From the NCBI GenBank assembly GCA_012031975.1, contig JAAUSA010000016.1, positions 1 to 41,717 of the forward strand: a stretch of DNA of 41,717 nt, given 5' to 3'. The stretch is from Alkalinema sp. RU_4_3 (GTDB lineage: Bacteria > Cyanobacteriota > Cyanobacteriia > Leptolyngbyales > Leptolyngbyaceae). Shown in pieces: positions 26,354 through 33,922 of the stretch. Each line of letters opens with the position of its first letter. The stretch's first letter is position 1. A model generated the notes under the pieces. It searched no databases, was not told the DNA's origin, and saw only the letters and a program-made list of their open reading frames with translations. A program made the translations under genes and the position numbers.

Positions 26354-26881
26354 CTAACCCAACACCAATCTCACCACCTGGGCGATCGCCTGTCGTTGGC
26401 TGTCGTCGTAGCCCCAGCGATCGAGGAAGTCCTGGTATTCCCCGCCGCCTTGGGTGGCACTGACCAACAGGGCTTCGAGGTTTTGCTGGAGGTTTGGTAA
26501 AGCGAGGAGACGGATGAGGAGTTGCGATCGCGCACTAGTCTTAGCGGACCCTGCTGCCTGTTCGGCGTTTCCACTCGCCTCATGGGTCAACACCATCGCC
26601 GTGGACATCGCCAGGTTTTTGGCCATCAGGTCCGCCACCAGCTCCGGGGACTGTTGCAAAGCTCGAACGATCGCATCCGGAGGCGCATCCGCCAAATCCG
26701 AATCCCCACTCAAAAAGGACACAAAGAACCCGCGTGCGCCGTTGGAGGTTTTGACTAGGGCTCCGATCGCCGATTCTAAAACCTCGGGGGCTGGGGTTTT
26801 GAGATCCAAAATTTCCTGGGTTAGGGCGATCGCCCCAGGGAAAGTAATGTCTTCGGGAATCGTGAATTGCAGGTCTGTCAT
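26354..26881 (-). CDS. Protein of unknown function, first gene of the glycan operon
   Basis: I do not recognise this family. The 175-residue protein is helical and acidic, with no signal peptide or membrane span: DLQFTIPEDITFPGAIALTQEILDL at the front, ARGFFVSFLSGD in the middle and a C-terminal FLDRWGYDDSQRQAIAQVVRLVLG. The start at 26881 (MTDLQF) is preferred because GGAG lies about 9 nt upstream; an in-frame ATG at 26896 overlaps that site. The next gene starts 6 bp downstream, so it is translated with the double methyltransferase. It is divergent from ruvB, with about 95 bp between, which should hold both promoters. Confidence 0.7.
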   Translation of the reverse strand: MTDLQFTIPEDITFPGAIALTQEILDLKTPAPEVLESAIGALVKTSNGARGFFVSFLSGDSDLADAPPDAIVRALQQSPELVADLMAKNLAMSTAMVLTHEASGNAEQAAGSAKTSARSQLLIRLLALPNLQQNLEALLVSATQGGGEYQDFLDRWGYDDSQRQAIAQVVRLVLG

Positions 26882-26977
26882 GGGATATCGCTCCATAGGC
26901 TACTTGCCAGTATGGCGGACAAAGGCCCCGGCTAAAATGGAAGAAACGCGGCGATCTTTTTGAGTATGATTGTACCT

Positions 26978-28117
26978 ATGGCCATTATTTCCTCAAAACA
27001 ACCCCCCTCGCACAAGGGCAAACCCGACCTGGACGACGTTCAGGCCCAGCTTCCGCTGGATGCGCCCCCGGAAAAAACTAAGAAATCTGACAAGACCGAT
27101 CCCGACCTGCTCAAACCCGAAAAAGCCCCGGAGGAAACCAGCCGCCAGGATGAGAAGATTCGGCCCCAGAGCATCCATGAGTACATTGGCCAGAAGGACC
27201 TGAAGGATGTCCTGGACATTGCGATCCGCGCCGCCCGTGCCCGCGAAGAAGCCCTCGATCACCTGCTCCTCTACGGCCCCCCCGGCTTGGGTAAAACCAC
27301 CATGGCCCTAATCCTGGCCCAGGAGATGGGGGTGAACTGCAAGATTAGCAGCGCGCCATCCCTGGAGCGACCTCGGGATATTGTGGGTCTGCTGATGAAC
27401 CTGGAAGCCGGAGATGTGCTGTTCATCGATGAGATCCATCGGTTGCCCAAGGTGACGGAGGAGATTCTGTACCCGGCCATGGAGGACTATCGGCTCGACA
27501 TCACGATCGGCAAAGGCCAAAGTGCCCGGACGCGATCGCTAGAACTCCCCAAGTTCACCCTCGTGGGCGCGACGACCAGGGTGGGGGCGCTGACGTCTCC
27601 CTTGCGCGATCGCTTTGGCTTAATCCAGCGGCTACGCTTCTATGAGGTGGATGAGCTGACGAAGATTGTGCTCAGGACGGGGGCTTTGCTGAACCAGGCG
27701 ATCGGTGAGGATGGGGCGGAGGAGATCGCTCGGCGATCGCGGGGCACACCCCGGATTGCCAATCGTCTGCTGAAGCGGGTGCGGGACTATGCGGAGGTGA
27801 AGGGGTTTAAGCTGGTCGATCGATCGGTGGCGTCGGAGGCCTTGGAACTGTTTAATGTCGATCCTTGCGGGTTGGATTGGACCGATCGGCGGATGTTGAC
27901 GGTGATGATTGAGCGGTTTAATGGGGGGCCGGTGGGGTTGGAGACGATGGCGGCTTCGACTGGGGAGGATGCGCAGACGATCGAGGAGGTCTATGAGCCT
28001 TATTTGATGCAGATTGGTTATTTGAGTCGGACGCCTAGGGGGAGGGTGGCGATGCCTGCGGCTTGGCGGCATATGGGCTTTGAGCCGCCGAGTGCGCAGT
28101 TGGCCTTTCTCAACTAG
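26978..28117 (+). CDS. ruvB: Holliday junction branch migration DNA helicase RuvB
   Basis: Hexameric AAA+ motor that, with RuvA, moves Holliday junctions during recombination repair. With the start at 26978 the protein has 379 residues: a disordered charged N-terminal extension (1-60) typical of cyanobacterial RuvB, Walker [10 protein letters not shown] (100-108), Walker B FIDEIH (149-154), sensor 1 GATT (198-201), the SPLRDRFG arginine-finger region (207-214), sensor 2 [18 protein letters not shown], and the C-terminal winged helix with [12 protein letters not shown]. The start MAIISSK matches what I remember of cyanobacterial RuvB; earlier in-frame TTG (26960) and ATG (26966) are possible but lack ribosome binding sites. 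The gene is convergent with the amidase gene, both stops sharing CTAG. Confidence 0.96.
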   Translation: MAIISSKQPPSHKGKPDLDDVQAQLPLDAPPEKTKKSDKTDPDLLKPEKAPEETSRQDEKIRPQSIHEYIGQKDLKDVLDIAIRAARAREEALDHLLLYGPPGLGKTTMALILAQEMGVNCKISSAPSLERPRDIVGLLMNLEAGDVLFIDEIHRLPKVTEEILYPAMEDYRLDITIGKGQSARTRSLELPKFTLVGATTRVGALTSPLRDRFGLIQRLRFYEVDELTKIVLRTGALLNQAIGEDGAEEIARRSRGTPRIANRLLKRVRDYAEVKGFKLVDRSVASEALELFNVDPCGLDWTDRRMLTVMIERFNGGPVGLETMAASTGEDAQTIEEVYEPYLMQIGYLSRTPRGRVAMPAAWRHMGFEPPSAQLAFLN

Positions 28118-29451
28118 AGTAGGCCGGAGCTTTCGTAGAGGCGGCGGAGCATAGCGAGGATTTTGTCGCCGTAGCTGGGATCGATGTTCCAGCGGCCGCT
28201 GAGGTTGCCGATTAGGGGGGCGATGCCTCTGGGGATGAATTGGAAGCGGGGATCGACTTCTCGCTGGACGAGGGGCAGGATGCTGGCGTAGGCCTTGAGG
28301 TGCTGGATGTGGGCTTGGACGCCAAGGCGAGCGCTGGTGAAGCTGGCGCCTTCGGGGCCACTGCCAGCGGCACCTAGGCTGGCGAAGTTGTTTTGGGAGG
28401 GGGCGATCGCGCCGCCAAACCGCAGGAAGTTGGTTTCGAGGCACATTTGGCTGAAGGCGATGTCGTAGTCTACGCCTTCGATGGCGGCTTCTTCCCGGTA
28501 GAGACTGGCAATATCGGGGTATTGGCTGCTGCCTGCGGCGTTGTTGTTTTTCAAGAACAACTGGAGTTGGAGTTCGGTGGTTTTGCCGTGGTCCATGATG
28601 TAGTCGATGGAGCCGGGGCAGATTTTGAGGATGGTCTTGATTAGGACAGTGCGAGTGTTGCTGTTCCAGCCGACGGAGAGGTTGTAGTCCTTGAGTTCGA
28701 TCGCTTTGACGAAGACCACATTGCGGTAGGAGAGGCGGCGGACGGTGGGGACTTGGGTCAGATCGACGCCGAGGCGATCGCTCAAGTCGATGGGGATGTA
28801 GGCGTTGCCGCTCACTAGGATGCCCTGTTCGCCGTAGTTTTGGCTGTTGATTTCGATGCTGATGGAGGGGTAGGTGATGGTGGGGCCGCCGATCGCTTGG
28901 AGCCAGGCGACCATGCCGTCGGCGAGGCCAAGTACGATGTCGCGGCGCTGGTTTTGGATGATGAAGCGATCGTCGGTGTTGGTTAAATAGCCGATTTGCA
29001 GCAGGATGGAGGGGGTTTTGAGCTGGCGGCAGAAGGCGAGATTGCCGAATCCGGTGCTGGTGTCGGGTTTGGCGCCGCGATTGGGGAGTTTGGGTAGGCG
29101 TTTTGTCAGGGCGAGGAGGAGGAGTTCGGCGTGGGTGCGGCGGGGTTCGTTGTTGGCGATGTAGAAGGCGCTGCAGCCCCGGACGAGGGGATTGTTGGCG
29201 GAGTCGGCGTGGATTTCAAGGGCGATGTCGTCGGCTTGGCCTCGGAAGTTGATCCAGTCGAGGGTCTGCTGGAAGCTGAGGTCGTCGGGTACGGCCAGCA
29301 CTTCGCTGCCGCGCGATCGCAGTTCGGCGACAAGCAGGTCGCGCATCAGGATCATTTCCCTTGCTTCGGTGGTCCCGGCGACGACTGCGCCTGGATCCAA
29401 GAGTCCATTTTCTTTGCCGCCGTGGGCGGCGGAGATGAAGATACGTCCCAT
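28114..29451 (-). CDS. Cell-wall hydrolase: amidase-3 domain plus glucosaminidase-like domain, catalytic Glu replaced
   Basis: A two-domain peptidoglycan enzyme of about 445 residues. Domain 1 (1-185) is an N-acetylmuramoyl-L-alanine amidase fold: FISAAHGG with zinc ligand His10, GTTEAREM with Glu29/Glu32, and ALEIHADS with His81. The position of the catalytic glutamate, normally (L/M)E(V/I)GFLTN in this family, is LQIGYLTN here: Gln152, codon 28996-28998. Residues about 190-285 resemble the copper-amine-oxidase-N-like domain ([26 protein letters not shown]). The C-terminus (about 310-445) is a GH73-like glucosaminidase ([39 protein letters not shown]). No signal peptide is visible. In-frame ATGs at 29530 and 29571 would extend it; 29451 (MGRIFIS) fits the family start. 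Confidence 0.85.
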   Translation of the reverse strand: MGRIFISAAHGGKENGLLDPGAVVAGTTEAREMILMRDLLVAELRSRGSEVLAVPDDLSFQQTLDWINFRGQADDIALEIHADSANNPLVRGCSAFYIANNEPRRTHAELLLLALTKRLPKLPNRGAKPDTSTGFGNLAFCRQLKTPSILLQIGYLTNTDDRFIIQNQRRDIVLGLADGMVAWLQAIGGPTITYPSISIEINSQNYGEQGILVSGNAYIPIDLSDRLGVDLTQVPTVRRLSYRNVVFVKAIELKDYNLSVGWNSNTRTVLIKTILKICPGSIDYIMDHGKTTELQLQLFLKNNNAAGSSQYPDIASLYREEAAIEGVDYDIAFSQMCLETNFLRFGGAIAPSQNNFASLGAAGSGPEGASFTSARLGVQAHIQHLKAYASILPLVQREVDPRFQFIPRGIAPLIGNLSGRWNIDPSYGDKILAMLRRLYESSGLL

Positions 29452-29595
29452 GCCTAATTGAATCGCCTGATGTTGACCTGTCTTGAGCCCCCCTATTATG
29501 TACGAGGATTGCTTGTTTGAATCTCTGCTCATGAAGGCCGATGGTCCCCTAGAATGGAGGGCGGCAAACAATGTTTCTCAGGTGGTAGTAGTTCC

Positions 29596-29889
29596 ATGCT
29601 CAATAGTGAACAAGTCCATAAGGTGGCTCTTCTGGCGCGGCTCCAGCTAACGGAGACCGAGGAGTCTCAGTTTGCCCAGCAGTTGAGTGGGATTTTGGAC
29701 TATGTGGAATTGCTCAATGAGCTGGATGTGGATGGAGTAGCGCCGACGACAAGGGCGATCGATGTGTCGAATGTGGTGCGGGCCGATCGGGTCAAGCTGT
29801 GGGAAGGGCGGGAGGACCTGTTAGATTGTGCGCCCGATCGCGATGGGGAGTTTTATCGGGTGCCGAAGATTGGATCAAGTGAGGGGTAG
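29596..29889 (+). CDS. gatC: Asp-tRNA(Asn)/Glu-tRNA(Gln) amidotransferase subunit C
   Basis: Small subunit of the GatCAB complex that converts misacylated Glu-tRNA(Gln) and Asp-tRNA(Asn) to the cognate amide forms; GatC wraps and stabilises GatA and GatB. The 97 residues fit: VHKVALLARLQLTETEE, FAQQLSGILDYVELLNELD, VAPTTRA and RADRV, ending DREFYRVPKI-like as DGEFYRVPKIGSSEG. The ATG at 29596 is the family start (MLNSEQ); an upstream in-frame TTG at 29554 is not needed. The last 15 bp overlap the convergent Rpn-family gene. The last 135 bp (29755-29889) are duplicated at 30786-30920. Confidence 0.95.
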   Translation: MLNSEQVHKVALLARLQLTETEESQFAQQLSGILDYVELLNELDVDGVAPTTRAIDVSNVVRADRVKLWEGREDLLDCAPDRDGEFYRVPKIGSSEG

Positions 29890-30699
29890 TTGCTGGATCA
29901 TCTCGATCGATAGTCCGGTTGTCTTGGCGATAATTTCGATGGCGACGCCTTCTTTGAGGAGGGCGATCGCGACTTCTTTTTTCTCCTCTTGCCTACCTGT
30001 GTGAAGCCATTCTTGCTGTTGCTTTTGGTACAGTGCGGATAGTTGCATGATCAGATCCTCATCTTCTTGATCTTGTTCGTGACGACTGGCTAGGTTGGAA
30101 CGATAATCGGCTAGAAGTGCCTCTATACTAACATAAAGCTGGTTTCTGATAGGGATTTCAGCGAATTCTCGGATGGCGTTTTGTTGGTTGCCGTTGCGAC
30201 CGAGGATTCTTAACCATAGAGTCTCCTTGGTGGGTACTAGGTGATGGGTGACAATCAGTCCGGCTTCCTGACCTTTGGGCAATTGGTAGACACCAAGATG
30301 TTCGGTGGGCCTCGCCTGAAATTGTTCAAAGAGTTGGTCTGAGGCTGTTGGTGTGATGATCCATAGGTAGGGGAATTTCTCTGGGGCAAGGGTTATCTTA
30401 CGGCGCTTGGCTTTGCGAGTGAGTTCAGTTTCGATGTGGGAGAGTTTACTTTGGCAGGCGCGAATTTCTATGGGGTTGGGGGCGTTGCGAAAGACTTCAA
30501 TCAGGCTATCGCGGATGAGAAGCTGTCCTAGGAGTCCGAGTTGTTGGGATTGAGCCTCATTATGAGGTTTGAGTTGGAACCACAGGTCGGTTAAACGGGT
30601 TTCGCTTTTGAAGGGACGATTGGGAATGGCTGTACCAATTCTACCTAAAAGTTCTGCCAGATAGGCTTTTGCAAAGTCGTCATGGGGAAACTGGGACAT
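29875..30699 (-). CDS. Rpn-family putative PD-(D/E)XK nuclease (recombination-promoting nuclease / transposase-like)
   Basis: A 274-residue cyanobacterial multicopy protein often labelled flagellar assembly protein H or Rpn-family nuclease. The start MSQFPHDDFAKAYLAELLGRIGT is the family's typical opening; then TRLTDLWFQL, where PD-(D/E)XK members carry the acidic D, a central region with PYLWIITPTASDQLF, TKETLWLRILGRNG, and the C-terminal tail LLKEGVAIEIIAKTTGLSIEMIQQL. The full catalytic E-x-K set is not obvious, so activity is uncertain. The stop overlaps the gatC coding end by 15 bp on the other strand. It is intact, unlike the relatives at 17938-18668 and 30921-31131. Confidence 0.75.
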   Translation of the reverse strand: MSQFPHDDFAKAYLAELLGRIGTAIPNRPFKSETRLTDLWFQLKPHNEAQSQQLGLLGQLLIRDSLIEVFRNAPNPIEIRACQSKLSHIETELTRKAKRRKITLAPEKFPYLWIITPTASDQLFEQFQARPTEHLGVYQLPKGQEAGLIVTHHLVPTKETLWLRILGRNGNQQNAIREFAEIPIRNQLYVSIEALLADYRSNLASRHEQDQEDEDLIMQLSALYQKQQQEWLHTGRQEEKKEVAIALLKEGVAIEIIAKTTGLSIEMIQQLPLT

Positions 30700-30785
30700 A
30701 CGTGAGCATAAAACATCTTAATGGTTCAATAGTACTTTTTGGGCAGCAATTTGACATCTGTCTAGAGATAGAGAAATGGGGATCG

Positions 30786-30920
30786 GCGATCGACCAATCA
30801 AATGCGATACGGGCCGATCGGCTCAAGCCTTGGGAAGGGTGGGAGGATCTGTTGGATTGTGCGCCCGATCGCGATGGGGAGTTTTATCGGGTGCCGAAGA
30901 TTGGGTCGAGTGAGGGGTAG
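30786..30920 (+). pseudogene. Duplicated gatC 3' fragment
   Basis: The frame encodes AIDQSNAIRADRLKPWEGWEDLL and the same DGEFYRVPKIGSSEG end as gatC. It lacks the first half of the protein. An ORF reaching back to 30669 runs antisense through the start of the Rpn-family gene and is not a credible fusion. It is a remnant of the duplication described at 29755-30920. Confidence 0.8.
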
Positions 30921-31131
30921 TTTTTGAATAGGGGCGATCGATGGTCCAGTTGCCGTTTTTTGATGGGTTGGATTGAGAGGCCGGTGGTTTTGCCGATCAA
31001 ATTGAGGTCTATAATCCCTGTTCTTCTTTGAGCTTCGTCAGGTCTTCGAACGATCGCCCCGTAGCCCTAGCAATGATCTCGATCGCGACGCCATCTCTCA
31101 GAAGATTGATGAAACATCGCCAATTCCCCAT
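30921..31131 (-). pseudogene. Remnant C-terminal tails of Rpn-family genes
   Basis: Two decayed tails lie back to back on the minus strand. One (31009-31131) encodes LLRDGVAIEIIARATGRSFEDL and ends at a stop at 31009. The other (about 30921-31005) encodes LIGKTTGLSIQPIKK and then AACTACCCCTCACT, which matches the last codons of the intact gene's tail at 29875 but without its stop. Neither has a nuclease domain. The first overlaps the end of the DUF2887-type gene by about one codon. Confidence 0.65.
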
Positions 31132-32003
31132 CAACTATTCGCATCTAACCAGGCTTCAAGATCCGCGATCGACTCAAAATCTAAGAATGCATCTCCCAAA
31201 CCCTCTAGATCATCTAAGGACAGGCAATCGATTCGCGATTTTACTTTCTTGGGGATTTTACCAACATAGCGGGTGAGTTGACGTAGGGTGAGCGATCGTT
31301 GCCGATCTAAGTTTTGTTGCCTTGCACGTTCTAGACCCTCTTCCAGCCCCTCTTCCTTTGCATCCCGATAGACTCTTGTTTCCTCCAATCGAATACCCAG
31401 CATCTTGTCTACCTCCTGGCGAGTCAAGTTTGTGAACTCGTGAACAACAATCGTACTGACCATGTCCATTATGGCGCGTTTTTCCTCCGGATTGGCAACC
31501 TCCTGCTGGGCTCTTTCCACCAACCCCTTAGCAACCTTCGGCATGGCTTTCTTCGTTTTCGTCGTCAGCGCCATCGCTGCCAATCCCAAAGGTAGAGCCT
31601 CGATGTCCCCCAATTCCTCCAAGTAAATCCGATGAAGCTGGCCACCGTTGAGGAGCGATCGATGGGGATGCAAATTCTTCTGCTCCATACTCCGTCTCGG
31701 GTAGATCACCACCGCCTGCCAGTCCGAAAACCGATTCCGAGTTTGGTAGAAGTATCGTGATGACTCACTCCAGAGCCTTTCATACAGCTTTTGGTCCGGC
31801 TGAAACTGCACTTCACAGAAATAAACGATGCCCTTTCTCCTCGCTGGCGGCAAAAACACCCCATCGATTTCAAACTTCGTTTCCTTCACCGCCACTGAAT
31901 CAAACCGATAGCGATCAGCATTCTCTGGTGGATCATCCAACAATTCAAACAGCAGCATCGGAAACTGCTGAAACAGTCTGAAAAAGATGGAATCGCGACG
32001 CAT
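31131..32003 (-). CDS. DUF2887 / Rpn-family protein with DUF4351-like C-terminus
   Basis: A 290-residue protein of the PD-(D/E)XK-like group. The start RRDSIFFRLFQQFPMLLFELL and the core FEIDGVFLPP, GIVYFCEVQFQ and YFYQTRNRF fit DUF2887, where the Asp of FEID and the Glu of CEVQFQ sit where the nuclease D and E-x-K/Q residues would be. The central QEVANPEEKRAIMDMVSTIVV and VDKMLGI are typical; the C-terminal 50 residues (LRQLTRYVGKIPKKVKSRIDCLSLDDLEGL) resemble DUF4351. It is distinct from the Rpn type at 29875, although both share the locus. Function is not established; transposase-like or recombination-promoting activity is proposed for the wider family. Confidence 0.8.
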   Translation of the reverse strand: MRRDSIFFRLFQQFPMLLFELLDDPPENADRYRFDSVAVKETKFEIDGVFLPPARRKGIVYFCEVQFQPDQKLYERLWSESSRYFYQTRNRFSDWQAVVIYPRRSMEQKNLHPHRSLLNGGQLHRIYLEELGDIEALPLGLAAMALTTKTKKAMPKVAKGLVERAQQEVANPEEKRAIMDMVSTIVVHEFTNLTRQEVDKMLGIRLEETRVYRDAKEEGLEEGLERARQQNLDRQRSLTLRQLTRYVGKIPKKVKSRIDCLSLDDLEGLGDAFLDFESIADLEAWLDANS

Positions 32004-32137
32004 AGGAGATCGTTAAACTGAAGACTGATCGCAGAATATCTTCTCTACGCCCATGTTGGCATCTAACCTAAGGAATAGATCATCTATACCCCTGGTATTG
32101 TATTAGGTAATTTCGCCTTCAACAGTCGTCAGCATGG

Positions 32138-32554
32138 TCATTCCCCCATAATATGCACCACCAGTTCCCGGCTGTGGCCCATATCCCGATGCTCCCATAG
32201 ATAAATCCCCTGCCAAGTCCCCAACGTCAAATGACCCTGGGCGATCGGAATCTGCTCAGAAGTCTTCGTCAAAACCGTCCGAATGTGGGCAGGCATATCA
32301 TCCGGCCCCTCAGCATTGTGGATATAGTAGGCATCCTCCGGCACCAGCTTGGCAAAATAATTAGCTAAATCCGTCAATACATCCGGATCGGCATTCTCCT
32401 GAATCGTTAAACTCGCCGAGGTATGACGCAAAAACAAATGACATATTCCGACCCGGATCCCCGACTCCGCCACCACATCTTGAATGGTCGAAGTAATTTT
32501 ACGAAACGCCTTCGGCTGTGTGCGAATCGCCAGTAGTTTTTGATAATGCGCCAT
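32138..32554 (-). CDS. YjbQ / UPF0047 family protein
   Basis: A 138-residue protein of the YjbQ family (secondary thiamine-phosphate synthase enzyme in common annotation), a small beta-rich, probably trimeric protein with a metal-binding histidine pocket. Hallmarks: HLFLRHTSASLTIQENADPDV, the central HNAEGPDDMPAHIR and the end LGTWQGIYLWEHRD followed by R-ELVVHIMGE. The thiamine link comes from weak complementation data in other bacteria, so the physiological role is open. It starts 22 bp after the rodA stop on the same strand, so it is probably transcribed with mrp and rodA. Confidence 0.92.
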   Translation of the reverse strand: MAHYQKLLAIRTQPKAFRKITSTIQDVVAESGIRVGICHLFLRHTSASLTIQENADPDVLTDLANYFAKLVPEDAYYIHNAEGPDDMPAHIRTVLTKTSEQIPIAQGHLTLGTWQGIYLWEHRDMGHSRELVVHIMGE

Positions 32555-32576
32555 TAGATCATTTCCCCCAGATTAA

Positions 32577-33899
32577 TTAATACCTAGCCTTCTGCCGCGC
32601 ATTCGCCACCGATTGCACCAGCCCCACCGCCAGAAAATTCATAATCAATGCCGATCGCCCATAGCTCAAAAACGGCAGCGGAATCCCCGTCACAGGCGAC
32701 AGGCCGATCGTCATCCCAATATTAACCACCGTTTGAAACAACACCATCGCAAACACACCGATCGCAATCAACGATCCAAAATCATCCTTCGCATTCTGGG
32801 CAATTACCAGCAAACGAAAACACATGGTTAGGAAAATCAGTAGGACGGCGATCGAGCCCACAAACCCCAATTCCTCACCCACCGCCGCAAAAATAAAATC
32901 CGTATGCTGCTCCGGAATAAAGTTGAGTTGCGTTTGGGTCCCTTGATTCACCCCGCGTCCCCAGAGTTCTCCAGCTCCGATGGCAATGCGCGACTGAATC
33001 AAGTGATAGCCACCGCCCATCGGGTCCTGCTCCGGATTCATAAACATCGTAATCCGACCCTTTTGATAGTCCCGCAGCAGATTATTCCAAATAAACCCAC
33101 CCAATCCCGAAGACACCAAATTCACTACTGAGGCCCCAAGTCCACCCCACATCCGCCAAGGCAGCGTCCTCCAACCCACATAGCCAATCCCCAGCACCCA
33201 GACAAACCATAGAGCCAGATATCCCCAACCCATCGCCAGCAGCGTATTAAACAACAGCATCGAAATCAACGGCGAAGCCATCAACAGCAGCCAGCCCGGA
33301 TTGGCATTGCCCCAATAGAGCATCGCCACCGTAATCGCCCCAAACACCAGCGACGTCCCCAAATTCGGCTCTAAGAAAATCAGCACCCAGGGAAAGGCCA
33401 CAACGGCGATCGCCTGAAACATCGCCCCCAGATTACGAGCCGGCCGATCCTGAAGCGTCGCCGCCAGGGCAATAATCACCCCCAACTTGGCAAACTCCGA
33501 CGGCTGCAAGTAAAACCCAAAAATATTCAGCCAGCGCTGGGCACCTAACTCCTCCTGGCCAAAAAACATCACCGCCACCAGCAGGACATTCACGATGCCG
33601 TAGACGATCCAGCGCCACTGCATCAAAATCTCATAGCGAAACAGCGGTAGGGCCAGCGCTGCCCCCAGGCCAATAATCCCCGTACTGATATGGACAAACC
33701 ACTTCGCCTTGAAGGAGGCAAACAGCCAAGGCCAAAAATTGCCATCATGCAAGTCAGCAATCCCATGCTCCGTACTCTCAATCATCAAGCTCCCCAGCAG
33801 CATCAGCGCCACTGCACACAACAGATACCAGGGGTCAATGTTTTCCCAGGGCTTAAACAGTTGGCTCCAGCGAATTCGGGGTAAGGATTTAGAGATCAT
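32577..33899 (-). CDS. rodA: Rod shape-determining peptidoglycan polymerase RodA (SEDS family)
   Basis: Integral membrane glycosyltransferase that polymerises lipid II for side-wall elongation with a partner class B PBP. The 440 residues contain about ten hydrophobic spans. SEDS hallmarks are GAQRWLNIFGFYLQPSEFAKL, FLEPNLGTSLVF, the extracellular loop with NPEQDPMGGGYHLIQSRIAIGAGELWGRG, FIPEQHTDFIFAAVGEELGF (catalytic-region Asp/Glu), and the end TGIPLPFLSYGRSALI. A roughly 70-residue hydrophobic insertion around ANPGWLLLMASPLISMLLF to SSGLGGFIWNN makes it slightly longer than the E. coli protein. It is placed 23 bp after mrp and 22 bp before the YjbQ gene. Confidence 0.95.
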   Translation of the reverse strand: MISKSLPRIRWSQLFKPWENIDPWYLLCAVALMLLGSLMIESTEHGIADLHDGNFWPWLFASFKAKWFVHISTGIIGLGAALALPLFRYEILMQWRWIVYGIVNVLLVAVMFFGQEELGAQRWLNIFGFYLQPSEFAKLGVIIALAATLQDRPARNLGAMFQAIAVVAFPWVLIFLEPNLGTSLVFGAITVAMLYWGNANPGWLLLMASPLISMLLFNTLLAMGWGYLALWFVWVLGIGYVGWRTLPWRMWGGLGASVVNLVSSGLGGFIWNNLLRDYQKGRITMFMNPEQDPMGGGYHLIQSRIAIGAGELWGRGVNQGTQTQLNFIPEQHTDFIFAAVGEELGFVGSIAVLLIFLTMCFRLLVIAQNAKDDFGSLIAIGVFAMVLFQTVVNIGMTIGLSPVTGIPLPFLSYGRSALIMNFLAVGLVQSVANARQKARY

Positions 33900-33922
33900 G
33901 GGTGGAGAGAGGTAGAGGACAG

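Larger units (their letters stand above)
29755..30920 (+). repeat. Direct repeat of the gatC 3' end flanking an Rpn-family gene
   Basis: 29755-29889 and 30786-30920 align without gaps at a constant offset of 1031 bp; by eye about 119 of 135 positions match, with the last 50 bases nearly identical. Both copies end at the gatC stop codon. Weaker similarity continues past the stop into Rpn-tail sequence on the minus strand, so the duplicated unit is gatC 3' end plus Rpn 3' end. Confidence 0.85.

Noticed and set aside
27632-28444. 270-residue minus-strand ORF rich in Arg, Pro and His
   Set aside because: It is antisense to ruvB and shifts into the amidase gene; its composition is typical of shadow frames in GC-rich DNA.
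29875-30699. Flagellar assembly protein H
   Set aside because: This common automatic label is misleading; no flagellar genes are present and the opening SQFPHDDFAKAYLAELL is that of Rpn-like genes.
30669-30785. Possible fusion gene joining new sequence to the gatC end
   Set aside because: The added part is antisense to the start of the intact Rpn gene and has no ribosome binding site; the gatC part is a duplicated fragment.
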